Of a DNA stretch of 26,048 nucleotides, positions 8,259 through 19,303 are shown one piece after another. The notes beneath the pieces are model-generated. The model saw nothing but the letters and a program-made list of their open reading frames with translations, ran no database searches and was not told the origin of the DNA. The stretch's first letter is position 1. Each line of letters begins with the position of its first letter. The translations under genes were made by a program, and so were the position numbers. This stretch comes from Acrasis kona (taxonomy: Eukaryota; Heterolobosea; Eutetramitea; Acrasida; Acrasidae): contig JAOPGA020001008.1 in assembly GCA_026419775.2 (NCBI GenBank), positions 1 to 26,048 on the forward strand. Direction: 5' to 3'.

Positions 8259-11200
8259 ATGATTACCCGAAGTTGTATTCCAGGAGACTCAGCACGATTG
8301 ATTTTCTTGGTATACGTACTTACAAGTGAGACAATGAATCCCAGCAACACAATTAACAACTATAGCACTTCTATCGATCAATGCAATTCAACAATATCCA
8401 TACTGCAAAACTACAAAAATAATATCATGGGGGAATACTGATAAAGGATCTCTTGGGTATGGCGGTGCCAATTCTAAGATATATCCGCAAGGTCCAGTAA
8501 ACTCGAACCAAACTAGTAGAAGAATTTCATCATGCTATTCACATACAATAATACTCGGAGTTGACGGTAAACTATATAGCTTTGGTGACAATTCCATATT
8601 CGGTGCATTAGGAATAGGCAGCACATCAATTGTTAGTACAATAGTCGCGGTGGATTTATCTCAAACAGTATTCTCTGGAACATCGCCAGCAACATCAGAG
8701 CAGGCAATTAGTACTGGAGAGCAATTTTCTGTTGTTGTGTTAAATAATGGAGATGTGGCATGTTGGGGAAGGAATGATTACAATCAATTGGTATGATAAG
8801 TGTTATAAATTTACTCAATTTTTGTTAGGGAGATGGAACATCATCAAATAGACCTGCACCAGTAGCTTTATCCAAGCTTGGAGCTTGGAGCGGTGGGGAT
8901 GCAGTCTCTGTAAGATGCGGAGGACTACATTGTTTCTTAATAACAACATCCCAAGCATCATATGGCTGGGGATCCAACAGTAAATTTTGAATTCAAACTC
9001 AAATTTTAAATTATAGTGTATGGACAGTTAGGTAATGGAGCGGATACCGAAGTGCATTCGACACCAATAGCGATAAACAACGGATACTTATCTGGAAAAA
9101 GAATTTTGAAAATAGATGGAGGATTGCAACATTCAATTGCACTCGACACGAACAATGTACTCTACACTTTCGGGTCAGGATCCCAAGGACAGCTGGGAAC
9201 TGGTAGCACAGCTTCTAGTAACAGTCCTTCATATGTAGATATGAACGGCGTTCTTAATGGACGCACAATTGTAGATATTAGCTGTGGGAACTATTTCACT
9301 GTAGTGTTGACTACAGATGGATTTGTGTTCACCACTGGCACAAATAATTTAGGTCAGCTAGGGGCAGGGTTATCTTCAGGATCCTCCAGCTCATTTGTCT
9401 CCGTCAGCAATAGCGGTGCACTATCAAGTAAGTTTGTGACGAGCATCCAAACTGGCAGTGACCACGCGTGTGCGCTAACACGCGATGGGTTGATTAGTTG
9501 TTGGGGATGTAAGTATAATCTTCAAAACATGTAGAATAACTTTTATTAGCAAATACATATGGTCAATTAGGAGACCTTACTTTTACAAATAGATTTATAC
9601 CAAATATTGTAAATACACAAGCAGTACTAAGCGGAGTTAACATTACGTCGATAGCAAACGGCGATTCGTTTACTGTTCTACAGTCAAATCAAGGCTCGAT
9701 ATACACTTTTGGATATACTGGCTATTCAAGATATTTCCTTGGTGATGGTTTTAACAAGATAGTTCCTAGCGCGACATATGCCAATTCAAATTTACTGTAC
9801 TCTGATCTCACATTATTTGCAATGAGTAACATTTCCCTTATAAATAAAATCGTAGTGGGAAACGCTTTCACTTGTGCTTTGTATAGTAATGGATCCATTG
9901 TGACTTTTGGAGACAACAGTGCATCTCAGCTCGGACAAGGTTTTGATGGTAATTTCGGACCATTCCCAAAGCAGCCAAGTGGTTCGACGACGTCTAGAAA
10001 GGTGATGGATATTGCAGCAGGAGACTTACATTTGCTCATCTTGACTTCGGATAATATAATTTGGGGTGCAGGAAAGAATGCGCAAGGTCAAATTTCTCCA
10101 AGTGTAGTTTCTTCAACCATTAACACATTTCAACAAGTATCAATGCCAATCTCTTTGAATATATCAAGGGTATTTGGTGGTATGAGTTTTAGTGCGGCTC
10201 TCTCAAAAGATGGATTTGTGGTAATGTGGGGTACAAATCTATATGGGCAGTTGGCTCAAAGTTCATCAACATCACAATCTTCTACTCCAATGTTAGTGTC
10301 CTTTCCTAATGGCGTAAGGGTTGTGGACATGTGTTTAGGAACATCTCACGCTCTCGCACTTGGTTCAGACTCCATAATCTATGCTTGGGGTAAGTTTAGC
10401 TTTTTTTGTAACAAATTTAACAATGCAAAGGAAGGAACAACAGAGGACAACTAGGTTTAAACCACACTCTGAACACATATTCTCCCACCCCAATTTTGAA
10501 CAGCGTCATCAATGGAAAGAAGATCTTGTCTTTATCTTGTGGAGCCGACCACTCTGCTATTATAACCAGTGACAAAGAAGTTTACATGTTCGGGTCTAAC
10601 CAATATGGACAATTTGCGAATAATTCAGCAACTTCTACACCACAATTGACTCCTCTGTGGATACAAACATTAAGCGGACAAGGTTTCACAAACATTAGTT
10701 GCGGGAAATACATGACCATTCTTAGAAACCAATACGGACAAATTTACACCGCAGGTTACAACATCGACGGAGGTCTAGGATTAGGAGATGCAACATCAAG
10801 AGAATCAGCAACTCTCCAACCTCAATTCTCCGATGTTACATTATCCTATGATTACATTTCGACTTTGATAGAAAATACACACGTGTCGGCTCTAGGATGT
10901 AACGTACCATATTGCTACGGAATATTAAAGTACAACACTTCGTATGTGTGCTCAGGAAGAGGTCAATGTGATTCAACAAACAATTGTATATGTGATGCAA
11001 ATTACTATGGTGCTCAGTGTTCAAATTATTCTTGTTATGGTCGGGACTTTTCTTCTATTTCTGTGTGTTCTGGTGTTGGTGTTTGTTCTTCTCCTGATAA
11101 CTGTTCTTGCATGATTGGTTACAATGGTTACAATTGTCAAAATTCGATTTGTTACGGTTACAATCAAACAGACGTTAGAGTTTGTAGCGGTAACGGTCAA

Positions 11201-14200
11201 TGTTTATCTCCAAATAATTGTTCTTGTTATGCAAACTACACTGGTTATAATTGTCAATTCCCTATATGTTATGGAAGGAGTGCAAATGATTCTCTAGTTT
11301 GCTCTGGAAATGGTACGTGTATATCTTTTAATAATTGTTCGTGTCTACCTGGTTATACACCTGGTAAGTGTTCGTATCCCATTTGTTATGGCTATAACAG
11401 CAGTGATCCGTTGGCTTGTTCTTCTCATGGGTCATGCGTGGCTCCGAATCAATGTCTGTGTTTGAGTGGTTATTATGGTCAACTATGCGAAGAATATTAT
11501 TGTAGTAATGTATCTTATCAAAATTCATCTGTTTGTTCCTCTCATGGTTCTTGCGTGCTGCCTGATGTCTGCAACTGTACAGATGGATACAAGGGATCCA
11601 ATTGTGAACTATCGATATGTTTTGGTAAAAACTCCTCAGATCCAAGTGTTTGTTCTGGCCATGGAAAGTGTTCGTCTCCTAACAATTGTAATTGTTCATC
11701 AGGATATGCTGGTTCTAATTGCTCTCTTAGCGTATGCTATGGTTTGTTATCTAATAGCTCCAACGTATGTTCTTATGGTAACGGGACTTGCGTAGCACCA
11801 AATATTTGTGTTTGTAACGATGGTTACAATGGAACCATGTGTCAAATTCCAATATGTTATGGATCATCGGGCAACTCATCATGCAGTGGTCATGGGCAGT
11901 GTATTAGACATGATGTTTGCCAGTGTGATGTTGGTTATGTATCGAGTACTTGTTCCATTTCTGTCTGCTACAACATTAATTCTACAGACCCATCTGTGTG
12001 TTCTAGTCACGGTACATGTACCGCTTATAACGCTTGTAATTGTACATTGGGTTATTATGGCCAAACCTGTTCTGATTATTCATGTTATAATGTAAGCAGC
12101 AATAACACTCAAGTGTGTTCATCTAATGGTCGTTGTACATCTCCGAATACATGTTCGTGTAACAGTGGTTATGTGGGCACTCAGTGCGAGTCAACATTGT
12201 GCTTTGGCAGAAATACAACTGACCGTAAGATTTGTTCCTCTAGAGGTACCTGTGTATCGCCCAATAATTGTTCGTGCGATATAGGTTATACTGGTTATCA
12301 TTGTCAACTATCAATCTGTTACTCAATCAATCAAGTAAGTCACATTGCATCATCAACCATTGGTTTAACATGATTAGAGCGATCCAAATGTATGTAGTGG
12401 AATGGGTCAGTGCGTTAGTTACAACAATTGTAGTTGTGTATCTGGTTATGTAGGTAATGCATGTCAATATCCAGTTTGTTATGGTTATCCAGCCAATGAT
12501 CCAAACGTTTGTAGTAGGAATGGTACTTGTGTGTCGCCTAATAATTGTTCTTGTATGACTGGTTATATACAGGACAATTGTTCGTTGCCCACTTGTTTTG
12601 GTTACGAACAAACAGATACTAGAGTATGTAGCTCGCATGGTTATTGCTCTCTACCTAATAAATGTATTTGTGACGCCGGATATTACGGCAATAATTGTTC
12701 GTTGCATTCGTGTTTTGGTATTTCAAGCACTGATCCTGCTGTCTGCTCTTCAAGTGGTAATTGTACCCAACCCGACATATGTCAGTGCCAAATAGGACGT
12801 GTGGGTAATTATTGTCAATATTCAGTGTGTAATGGTTATAATCAAACAGATGTTAGATCATGCGGTGTTCATGGTTATTGCTCAGCACCTAATAAATGTA
12901 CATGTGATGCAGGATATTATGGCAACAGTTGCTCCTTGTTCTCGTGTTATAATATTTCCAGCACCGACCCTCTTGTGTGCTCTCAGAGGGGTAACTGCTC
13001 CATGCCTAATAACTGTTCATGTAACGCTGGTTACTACGGCAGCAATTGTTCATTGTTTTCATGCTACGGTATTTCTAGTAAAGATCCTCTCGTGTGCTCA
13101 TCGAAGGGCAATTGTAGTCAACCCGACACATGTACATGTCAAAGTGGTCATGTTGGTGATAGCTGTCAACTTAACGTTTGTTACGGTTTAAACCAATCAA
13201 ATCCATTAGTGTGCAATTCCAAAGGCATATGTACTAATGCAAATACTTGCGTCTGCAATAGTGGATACGTGGGCGACCAATGTCAATTCACAACATGTTA
13301 CTCAAAAGTAAGTCAATCAAATATGCAATCTTATTCACCTCGACATCATTCAGAACTCAAGCGATCCCACCGTGTGCTCTGGTCATGGTCTTTGTAAATT
13401 ACCCAATCAATGTAATTGTTCATCTGGATATATTGGAGATCAATGTTCCATTCCAGTCTGTTATTCAATAGCTAGCAACCAATCAAGTGTTTGTTCTAAC
13501 CAAAGTGGTACATGCATCTCTCCTGATTCTTGTTCTTGTCGCGATGGATACACTGGCAACATGTGCCAATATAAAATCTGTAATGGCACTTCTTCTTTTT
13601 ATTCTAGCGTATGCAGTGGGAGAGGTACTTGTGTTTCGCCAAACGTATGTGCTTGTCCAAGTGGAGTAGTGGGACCCAATTGTGAATATACAGTTTGCAA
13701 TGGAAAGGTAAGTACATTAAATTCATTGTTGAAATCTTATGTACTTTAGAATTCAAGTGACCCCATGGTGTGCTCTGGTCATGGACCTTGTTTGTTGAAC
13801 AACACTTGTTCATGCACCAATAATCTCTATAGTGGATATAATTGTCAATATCCAGTGTGTGGTAACGTGAGTGCATCGAATCCTGTAGTCTGTTCCTCCC
13901 GTGGTGTTTGCATATCTCCGAATCTTTGTATGTGTGATTATGGCTATGTGGGTGCGAATTGTGAAAAGAATAATATTACTTGTTTTGGTGTTAGTCGATT
14001 TGATGCATTGGTCTGTGGTGGTAATGGTACTTGTATAGATACCGACACTTGTGTTTGTGATGACACATTTGTTGGTAGTAACTGTACATTTAGAATTCCA
14101 TTGGTGTTTGGTGTAAATGGTATTGTAAAGAGCAATCAAAATATGATGGTTTATGGGGATTATTTCCAAAGTAACATGAAACAAACATGTCGAATAATAG

Positions 14201-15411
14201 TGAACACTAGTACATTATCTACTGTTGTGAATACAACTGGTTCTTTTGTTTCTATTCATACAATATCATGTCCTGTTCCATCTTTTATTAATGGACCAAG
14301 ATACTTTTCTGCGCAGCTGGATGTTTCGAATGATGGTGTTAATTTCTCTCCGTCTAATGTTAGATTCTTGATTGTGAACTCTAATTATAATCCATCGATC
14401 ATTCCTATTGATGAAGACTTGTTATATACTTTGACTGCTCCTGATGTGATTCCTTATTCGTTGGGCATGCCAGATTTATCAAACTCTTTGGATACGTCAT
14501 CACTTAATATTACAAGTGTATTCCCTTCGATAACGGATCCAGTGGCACGTCGCTCCATTTTGTTGTCCCAACCACATTTTATCGCAAACCAACAAACATC
14601 AGTTGACTTGATGATTTGGCCAACATTAAATCTAATTCAGAGAGGAAATATTATTGAATCTTGGTTTATTACAAATGATGCATCGCAGTATGTATTTGTT
14701 GGTTTAGAAGTTACTTCCACATCTACTTTTATGAGCATCAATTATGTTATTGACAATAGTACGTCTTCTGTACAAAGACAAGCATGTAACTTCAAGTCAA
14801 TGAATCCTTATCAATTAATAATGAGGACAACTTCAAACTCATTCGGTAATGTATTATTTAATGCCCAGTTGCTTGATGTATCGAATTATAACTTTCCCAT
14901 CACTGTGTGTCGCATGAGTGCATCACCTTTAAACACAACTCTTGATAAAATGTTCTCTCCAACATACAGAATGGCACTCTCGCAAAGTGTATTTAATAGT
15001 AATGCACTTGGTCGTTCAATCAAGTCTGTCGCCAATGAATCCACATTGCAAGTATCAATCACCAGAATTTCAGTAGACTGCATGTCCGCATCTTGCGACT
15101 CATACACAGTCACTAACGCATCCATTACAACCAGTGCCTCCATCTCCACCACTCCATCACCATCAGTTACAGATGACCAACCATCCTTGGTGTACGTCGT
15201 AAGTATCGTAGCAGGTGTAGTGGGAGGAACGCTCCTATTAGCGCTCATTACTGTCGTTGTCATTTGCATCATTGTAGTGGCGTGTACCAGAACAAAAAAG
15301 AGAATCATCATCCCATCCCTCCAATCACCAGAAGCACAAGAAGAAAGCAACAACATTCCAGAGGACCAGCTATGGACCAATCTAAAGAACGATACCTTTT
15401 ATGGGTTCTAA
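8259..15411 (+). CDS. Giant single-pass surface protein: RCC1-like propellers, 26 EGF-like modules, IPT-like domain, TM
   Basis: Nine exons by eye: 8259-8325, 8366-8790, 8829-8979, 9017-9508, 9550-10389, 10431-12334, 12378-13307, 13354-13707, 13750-15411 (2274 aa, frame kept throughout). Splicing exon 1 to 2 creates a good signal peptide (LIFLVYVLTTLLSINA), which decided the start. Residues ~31-815 are RCC1-like blades (LYTFGSGSQGQLGTGS), about 14 by length, i.e. two seven-bladed propellers. Residues ~820-1834 are 26 six-Cys EGF-like modules of ~39 residues. An IPT/TIG-like domain follows (MMVYGDYFQSN, then Cys, SCPVPS), then a juxtamembrane domain resembling that of the 641-4103 protein. The TM is at ~2202-2232 with a CTRTKK stop-transfer, and the tail is only ~40 residues. 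Many NxS/T sites are visible. It is probably an adhesion or recognition receptor; ligand unknown. Confidence 0.85.
10913..14085 (+). repeat. Tandem array of 26 EGF-like modules (interrupted by three introns)
   Basis: Each module is about 117 nt and follows C[YFN]G-x-N-S-S-D-P-x-V-C-S-x-H-G-x-C-x-x-P-N-x-C-x-C-x-x-GYxGxxC. Modules 15 and 17 (…GYC..PNKC.CDAGYYGN.CSL) are more alike than neighbours, as are 16 and 19 (GNC.QPD.C.CQ.G.VG), pointing to a block duplication inside the array. Introns at 12335-12377, 13308-13353 and 13708-13749 fall at nearly the same module position. Confidence 0.85.
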
Positions 15412-15426
15412 TAAAACGCATTTATT
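15410..15426. terminator. Face-to-face poly(A) signals of two convergent genes
   Basis: AATAAA on the plus strand (15410-15415) overlaps the giant receptor's stop codon. AATAAA on the minus strand (15421-15426 as TTTATT) overlaps the PPR gene's stop. The two stops are 13 nt apart, so the 3' ends of the transcripts must overlap if cleavage is 10-30 nt downstream of each signal. Confidence 0.65.
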
Positions 15427-18400
15427 AAAAAACAAAATCTTGACATGAACAACTTCCCCCCTCGAAATCATGAAAACGAACAGAATCCTTCAACCTGATT
15501 TTCAAATTAAAGCGCATCGATGCAAGCTTCAAAAAGGTGTGACTATCAGGATCCACTCTAGAATTCTTGATCAATTCAACCTTCTTACTCAACCGCATCT
15601 TTTTGCTACTAAGCGCAGCACAATAGGCCAATTTCTCTGCACGAAACATCAAGTGAACCATCTGATCCCGTTCGCTGTCGATAGGTCTCAGCGTACAAGC
15701 AGGATCAGGAGCATAACCAAACCTCCTTGCAAAGTCCCTATGAACAGCCTCAACAAACGCCAAGAACTTTTTCTTGCAACGAGCCTCGTTCTGGAAAGAC
15801 TTGATCTTGTTCTTTTTATTTTTACCAAAGCGAACGGAGCAAACGCCCTTCTTTGAGCTGTTGTTGCTCTTACCCTTTGGACTCTTGGTGAGCATCGCAG
15901 CCACTTGTGCTATTTGCCTCTTGGAACCCAACTTCCAAAACATTCCATAAACAATGCTCAAACAAGCGGCGTGGTTTATGATCTGTTCGCGATAAGTCTT
16001 GTACAATTCCTTCATTCGAATAAAGTCATCATATCTCCTACAACCCATCAACACCGACAACAAACCACCCTCCAATCTCATCTTTAGCTCTGGCAATAAT
16101 TTTTGAGCCTTTTTCAAATAACCACACCTTGCATACGAATCCACCATGCTCATGATCATCTCTTCGTTGGTGCCATAATAGACGGCACATAGTTCGTGAG
16201 CCTGCTCTGCCAAATCCAAGCGATTGCTCATTCCACAAGCATACACCACGCTCAAAAACACTTCGTTGGGTGGCATCTCCCTAATGTCGTTGCTGCCGCA
16301 CATTAGCAACCACTTGGTCAAGAAATCAAAAGCCTCCTCTGCTTTTCCGTTGGGCGCACATGCATGAATGATGCCGCTGAACGTGCGATATGACCTCGGT
16401 AGCTCTTCGAATAGTTTTAGTGCCATCTCGTAATTAGCACCATAGCCAGCACATATGATCAATGCCTGACGATCGGTATCCGTCATTTCGTGAGATGGAT
16501 CGTTAATGTGACGCTTCAACGCAGCGATCATCTCCTTCGAGTGTGGATTGTTGAATAGCGCTTTGAAGGTGGACAGGTTGATCAAATCCGGATCGAATCG
16601 TTCCATCTCAATGTATAATTGGAGGGCCTCCTTGACGCCCTTCTTCTTGTTCCACTCCAATTGCTTGCCGATCAACATGATTTGGAATCGTTGCTCCACC
16701 ACCTTGACGTGCAACCTCGATTGCTTATAAATGTCCTTGAAATGGAGCAAGTGATTTTTATAATCGGTGACTCCGTTCATCAACGTGCTGAACGTGATGT
16801 GATCTGGTTCAAAGTTGTGCTCCTTGATCAATCGGTAGTAAGTGGACATGGCCAATTTCATCTTGCGAGCATTGATGTATGCCTGGAGTAATTGAGTGCA
16901 TCGTTCGGTGGTTGGTTGATCGCCGCCATTCATCAATGTCTGGAAGGAATTCGACGCTTCGACATACTCTCCCAAATCAACACATGCATAAAAGTATAAT
17001 TTGGTGGCATATGGTTCTTGTTCGAATCCAACGTCGTTCATGGCCTGATACAAGCTGACCACTCTGTTCGGCAATCCCGCATTTCTGTACACCTTCAGCA
17101 TGGTGGTGTACAGGAACGAATGTTGCGGTAATCTCTTCTCCAAAAAGTCATCGGCACATTGCTTGGCGCTATCCAAGTGATCTTGGTTGATGAAAGTGTT
17201 GATAATGTCGGCAACGTCGCTCTCCGATCCGTATTGATTTTTATCAATGTCGCTTAGTAATTGTCGCGCGATGTGATCGGGTCCGTTGATTGCGACTTGG
17301 TAACGAATGTAAGTCGTTTTCAATTCGTGACTCGGATCGTTCATCTCGTTGGGAAATGATGCGAGGATGCTAGCTGCCGATTCCAAATCGTCGTGACGAA
17401 GGCACTTGTCCAACATGATGTTGATCGGCTTCTGCAGGTCGAACTTTAGTTTGTTCATTTCCCTCGTTAATTGTAAGGCTTGGTCGAATTGTGCGAGTTC
17501 GCAGTGGACGCGAACGGCAGTGATGTACATTGGGTTGGTGTTTAAATGTTTGGACTTGATGGATTCCAAGATCATCTTCAATCCTTCTTGACTATTGTTT
17601 GCGATGAATGTGTTGGCTAACGTCGTGTATAATTGTTCGTCCGGTTTGACTCCCGACTCTTTCATCTTTGAAAAGGCCTCGATGCACGAATCAATGTCTC
17701 CCCTCATGTCGTGATATTTGATTAACGTGGTGGTCAACTTTAACGAGCCGTGTAAGTTTTGATTTTGGATGAGTTGGAGGATGGCTCGTGCTGCTTCTTG
17801 GCTATTGCTTTGGATGCACATGCCAAGCAAGTGGTTGGCTTGATAGGGAGTGAGGCGCACCGCGTTCATCTTGTCGATGAGATCGACTGCTGCCTTGTCT
17901 TCATTCTGCGAAAGGTAATATTGGATCATGGCCGTGCACAAGTCTGCATCAATCCTCGTCTTTTCCGCATGTTCTTTGATCTCTTTTGCGAGAATGTCCA
18001 ATTCCTCTTGGCGGTTGTCTCTCATGAGAGCCGACATGACGTGTTGGTACGACGATCCGTCCACTGGTATGTTGTGTTGCTTCATTCTGGTCAGCACTTG
18101 ACTGGCTTTGACTGGGTCGTTGGTGACCAGGAGGTAATATTTGACGAGCGAATCGCCCAACTCTTCGGTCATGGGAAGTTGTTGCTTCTCTATCACTTGG
18201 TGTATTGTCGTTGCCTCTCTCGACTTGAGCATCGAATAATTGATTAGCAATGAGGAAAGTAGGGAGCTTGAGGGCGGAATCTTGTGCGCGAGCATGTCTT
18301 GATAGATTAATTTGTTCAGGTCTGTGGCAGAATTGGTGTCCATGTATTTGATGCTTTTCAAAAAGAGATTCAAAGTTGCTTCGTTCATGTTACGTGGATC

Positions 18401-19087
18401 AGTACGTAATGTATGGTAAATGGATTCAATCGCTTCGAAAAATGTCTTTTTGCTCGACAACTTTTTTATAATTGTCATAATCTTGACTTGGTTCAGAGCG
18501 TGACCCTGTTTTACAAGATGGTCGAAAACCTCTAGTGCTTCTGCCTCCTTTTCATTTTCAATGAGAGATATTATAACTGCATCATAGGGTAATTGATCAG
18601 CAGGGCAGACAGAAAGTGCTCTAAAAAGTACGTTTTTTGCCTCTTGTTGCTTATTTTCCGTGAGGTGTGCGCTAATAATCTTTCTGAGTGCCAAAACATC
18701 AATCTGTGTGGTGTTAGATGAATGGTGCGTTTGAGTACGTACTGGTTTTGCTTTTAGTATATATTCAACAATGTTGTCGCGCACATCATGCCGGTTGTGT
18801 TTCAAACATAAATTATAAAGATCTACAAGTGTATCACGGTCCGTGATCTTGTTCTTGATGACTGCAGATACCATATCAATGCTTCTTTCCTCTTGTCCGT
18901 GTGATTTGTATAACCGTGCTAAATTATTCACAACTACATGATCGATGCGCCCCGTGATGCTTTTGTATATTTCGTAACCAGCATCTGGTGATGTGGTTTT
19001 TATTATTCTTTTTGACGCTTCGATACATGAGATACGCCGTATTATCACAGTGGATGATATTCCATTGTTGCGTATCAGTCTGTGCAT
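15425..19087 (-). CDS. PPR protein with E and degenerate DYW-like domain
   Basis: The 1220-residue single-exon gene starts with a basic presequence (MHRLIRNNGISSTVIIRRIS), suggesting mitochondria. Most of the length is degenerate ~35-residue PPR helical hairpins (for example VKPDEQLYTTLANTF and FEPDHITFSTLMNGV). An E-type region (LLSVLMGCRRYDDF, INHAACLSIVYGMFWKLGSK, KKGVCSVRF) leads into a DYW-like domain: FGYAPDP, MFRAEKLAY, VELIKNSRVDPDSH, VRFHDFEGGSCSCQDFVF. In active DYW deaminases these read HSEKLA, CxxCH and DYW. Here the HxE His is Arg1149 (Glu1151 kept) and the CxxC pair is Asp1179/Ser1182 (His1183 kept), so the catalytic zinc site looks lost; the C-terminal CSC (1213-1215) remains. 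RNA binding in an organelle is expected; direct C-to-U editing is unlikely unless a partner supplies the deaminase. Confidence 0.88.
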   Translation of the reverse strand: MHRLIRNNGISSTVIIRRISCIEASKRIIKTTSPDAGYEIYKSITGRIDHVVVNNLARLYKSHGQEERSIDMVSAVIKNKITDRDTLVDLYNLCLKHNRHDVRDNIVEYILKAKPVRTQTHHSSNTTQIDVLALRKIISAHLTENKQQEAKNVLFRALSVCPADQLPYDAVIISLIENEKEAEALEVFDHLVKQGHALNQVKIMTIIKKLSSKKTFFEAIESIYHTLRTDPRNMNEATLNLFLKSIKYMDTNSATDLNKLIYQDMLAHKIPPSSSLLSSLLINYSMLKSREATTIHQVIEKQQLPMTEELGDSLVKYYLLVTNDPVKASQVLTRMKQHNIPVDGSSYQHVMSALMRDNRQEELDILAKEIKEHAEKTRIDADLCTAMIQYYLSQNEDKAAVDLIDKMNAVRLTPYQANHLLGMCIQSNSQEAARAILQLIQNQNLHGSLKLTTTLIKYHDMRGDIDSCIEAFSKMKESGVKPDEQLYTTLANTFIANNSQEGLKMILESIKSKHLNTNPMYITAVRVHCELAQFDQALQLTREMNKLKFDLQKPINIMLDKCLRHDDLESAASILASFPNEMNDPSHELKTTYIRYQVAINGPDHIARQLLSDIDKNQYGSESDVADIINTFINQDHLDSAKQCADDFLEKRLPQHSFLYTTMLKVYRNAGLPNRVVSLYQAMNDVGFEQEPYATKLYFYACVDLGEYVEASNSFQTLMNGGDQPTTERCTQLLQAYINARKMKLAMSTYYRLIKEHNFEPDHITFSTLMNGVTDYKNHLLHFKDIYKQSRLHVKVVEQRFQIMLIGKQLEWNKKKGVKEALQLYIEMERFDPDLINLSTFKALFNNPHSKEMIAALKRHINDPSHEMTDTDRQALIICAGYGANYEMALKLFEELPRSYRTFSGIIHACAPNGKAEEAFDFLTKWLLMCGSNDIREMPPNEVFLSVVYACGMSNRLDLAEQAHELCAVYYGTNEEMIMSMVDSYARCGYLKKAQKLLPELKMRLEGGLLSVLMGCRRYDDFIRMKELYKTYREQIINHAACLSIVYGMFWKLGSKRQIAQVAAMLTKSPKGKSNNSSKKGVCSVRFGKNKKNKIKSFQNEARCKKKFLAFVEAVHRDFARRFGYAPDPACTLRPIDSERDQMVHLMFRAEKLAYCAALSSKKMRLSKKVELIKNSRVDPDSHTFLKLASMRFNLKIRLKDSVRFHDFEGGSCSCQDFVF

Positions 19088-19110
19088 TGGATGCGTGTCA
19101 ACTAATCTTT

Positions 19111-19125
19111 ACAACTTCAAGTTGT
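19111..19125. promoter_or_regulatory. 7-bp perfect inverted repeat upstream of PPR gene
   Basis: ACAACTT-C-AAGTTGT lies 23 nt before the PPR start codon. It is the only clear symmetrical element in the 216-nt gap between the PPR gene and the coiled-coil gene upstream. It may be a regulator site or chance; no factor is known. Confidence 0.2.
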
Positions 19126-19303
19126 CAAAAACATGAATATTATCGGAATGAATAGATGGGGCAGCAAGTTATGAACATACGAAACATGTGGAACAAATAC
19201 CCCTGCTTGCTCGCAAGTCGAAGTTAATCAAGTGCATTAAAATCACACGATCAGAAAAGTGCAATTTAGTTATTAATGTGGAACAGCAGAAACAGTACAA
19301 GTT

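Noticed and set aside
11328-11645. Minus-strand and alternate plus-strand frames inside the EGF region (also near 11115, 11466, 12598, 12799, 13810)
   Set aside because: Shadows of the Cys-rich repeat; skewed His/Asn/Ile composition, no independent start or domain.
12335-12377. End of the giant receptor at a stop after exon 6, with separate genes downstream
   Set aside because: The stop lies in a 43-nt GTAAGT...TTAG intron whose removal restores an EGF module in frame; the same holds at 13308 and 13708.
10913-14085. Regularly spaced repeats suggesting a CRISPR array or satellite DNA
   Set aside because: The repeats encode six-Cys EGF modules in one maintained frame, vary by substitution in codon-like fashion, and are spliced in frame.
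17759-18247. Plus-strand frame of about 160 codons inside the PPR gene
   Set aside because: Opposite strand of a well-supported 1220-residue PPR protein; composition (Cys/His/Val-rich) is that of a shadow frame.
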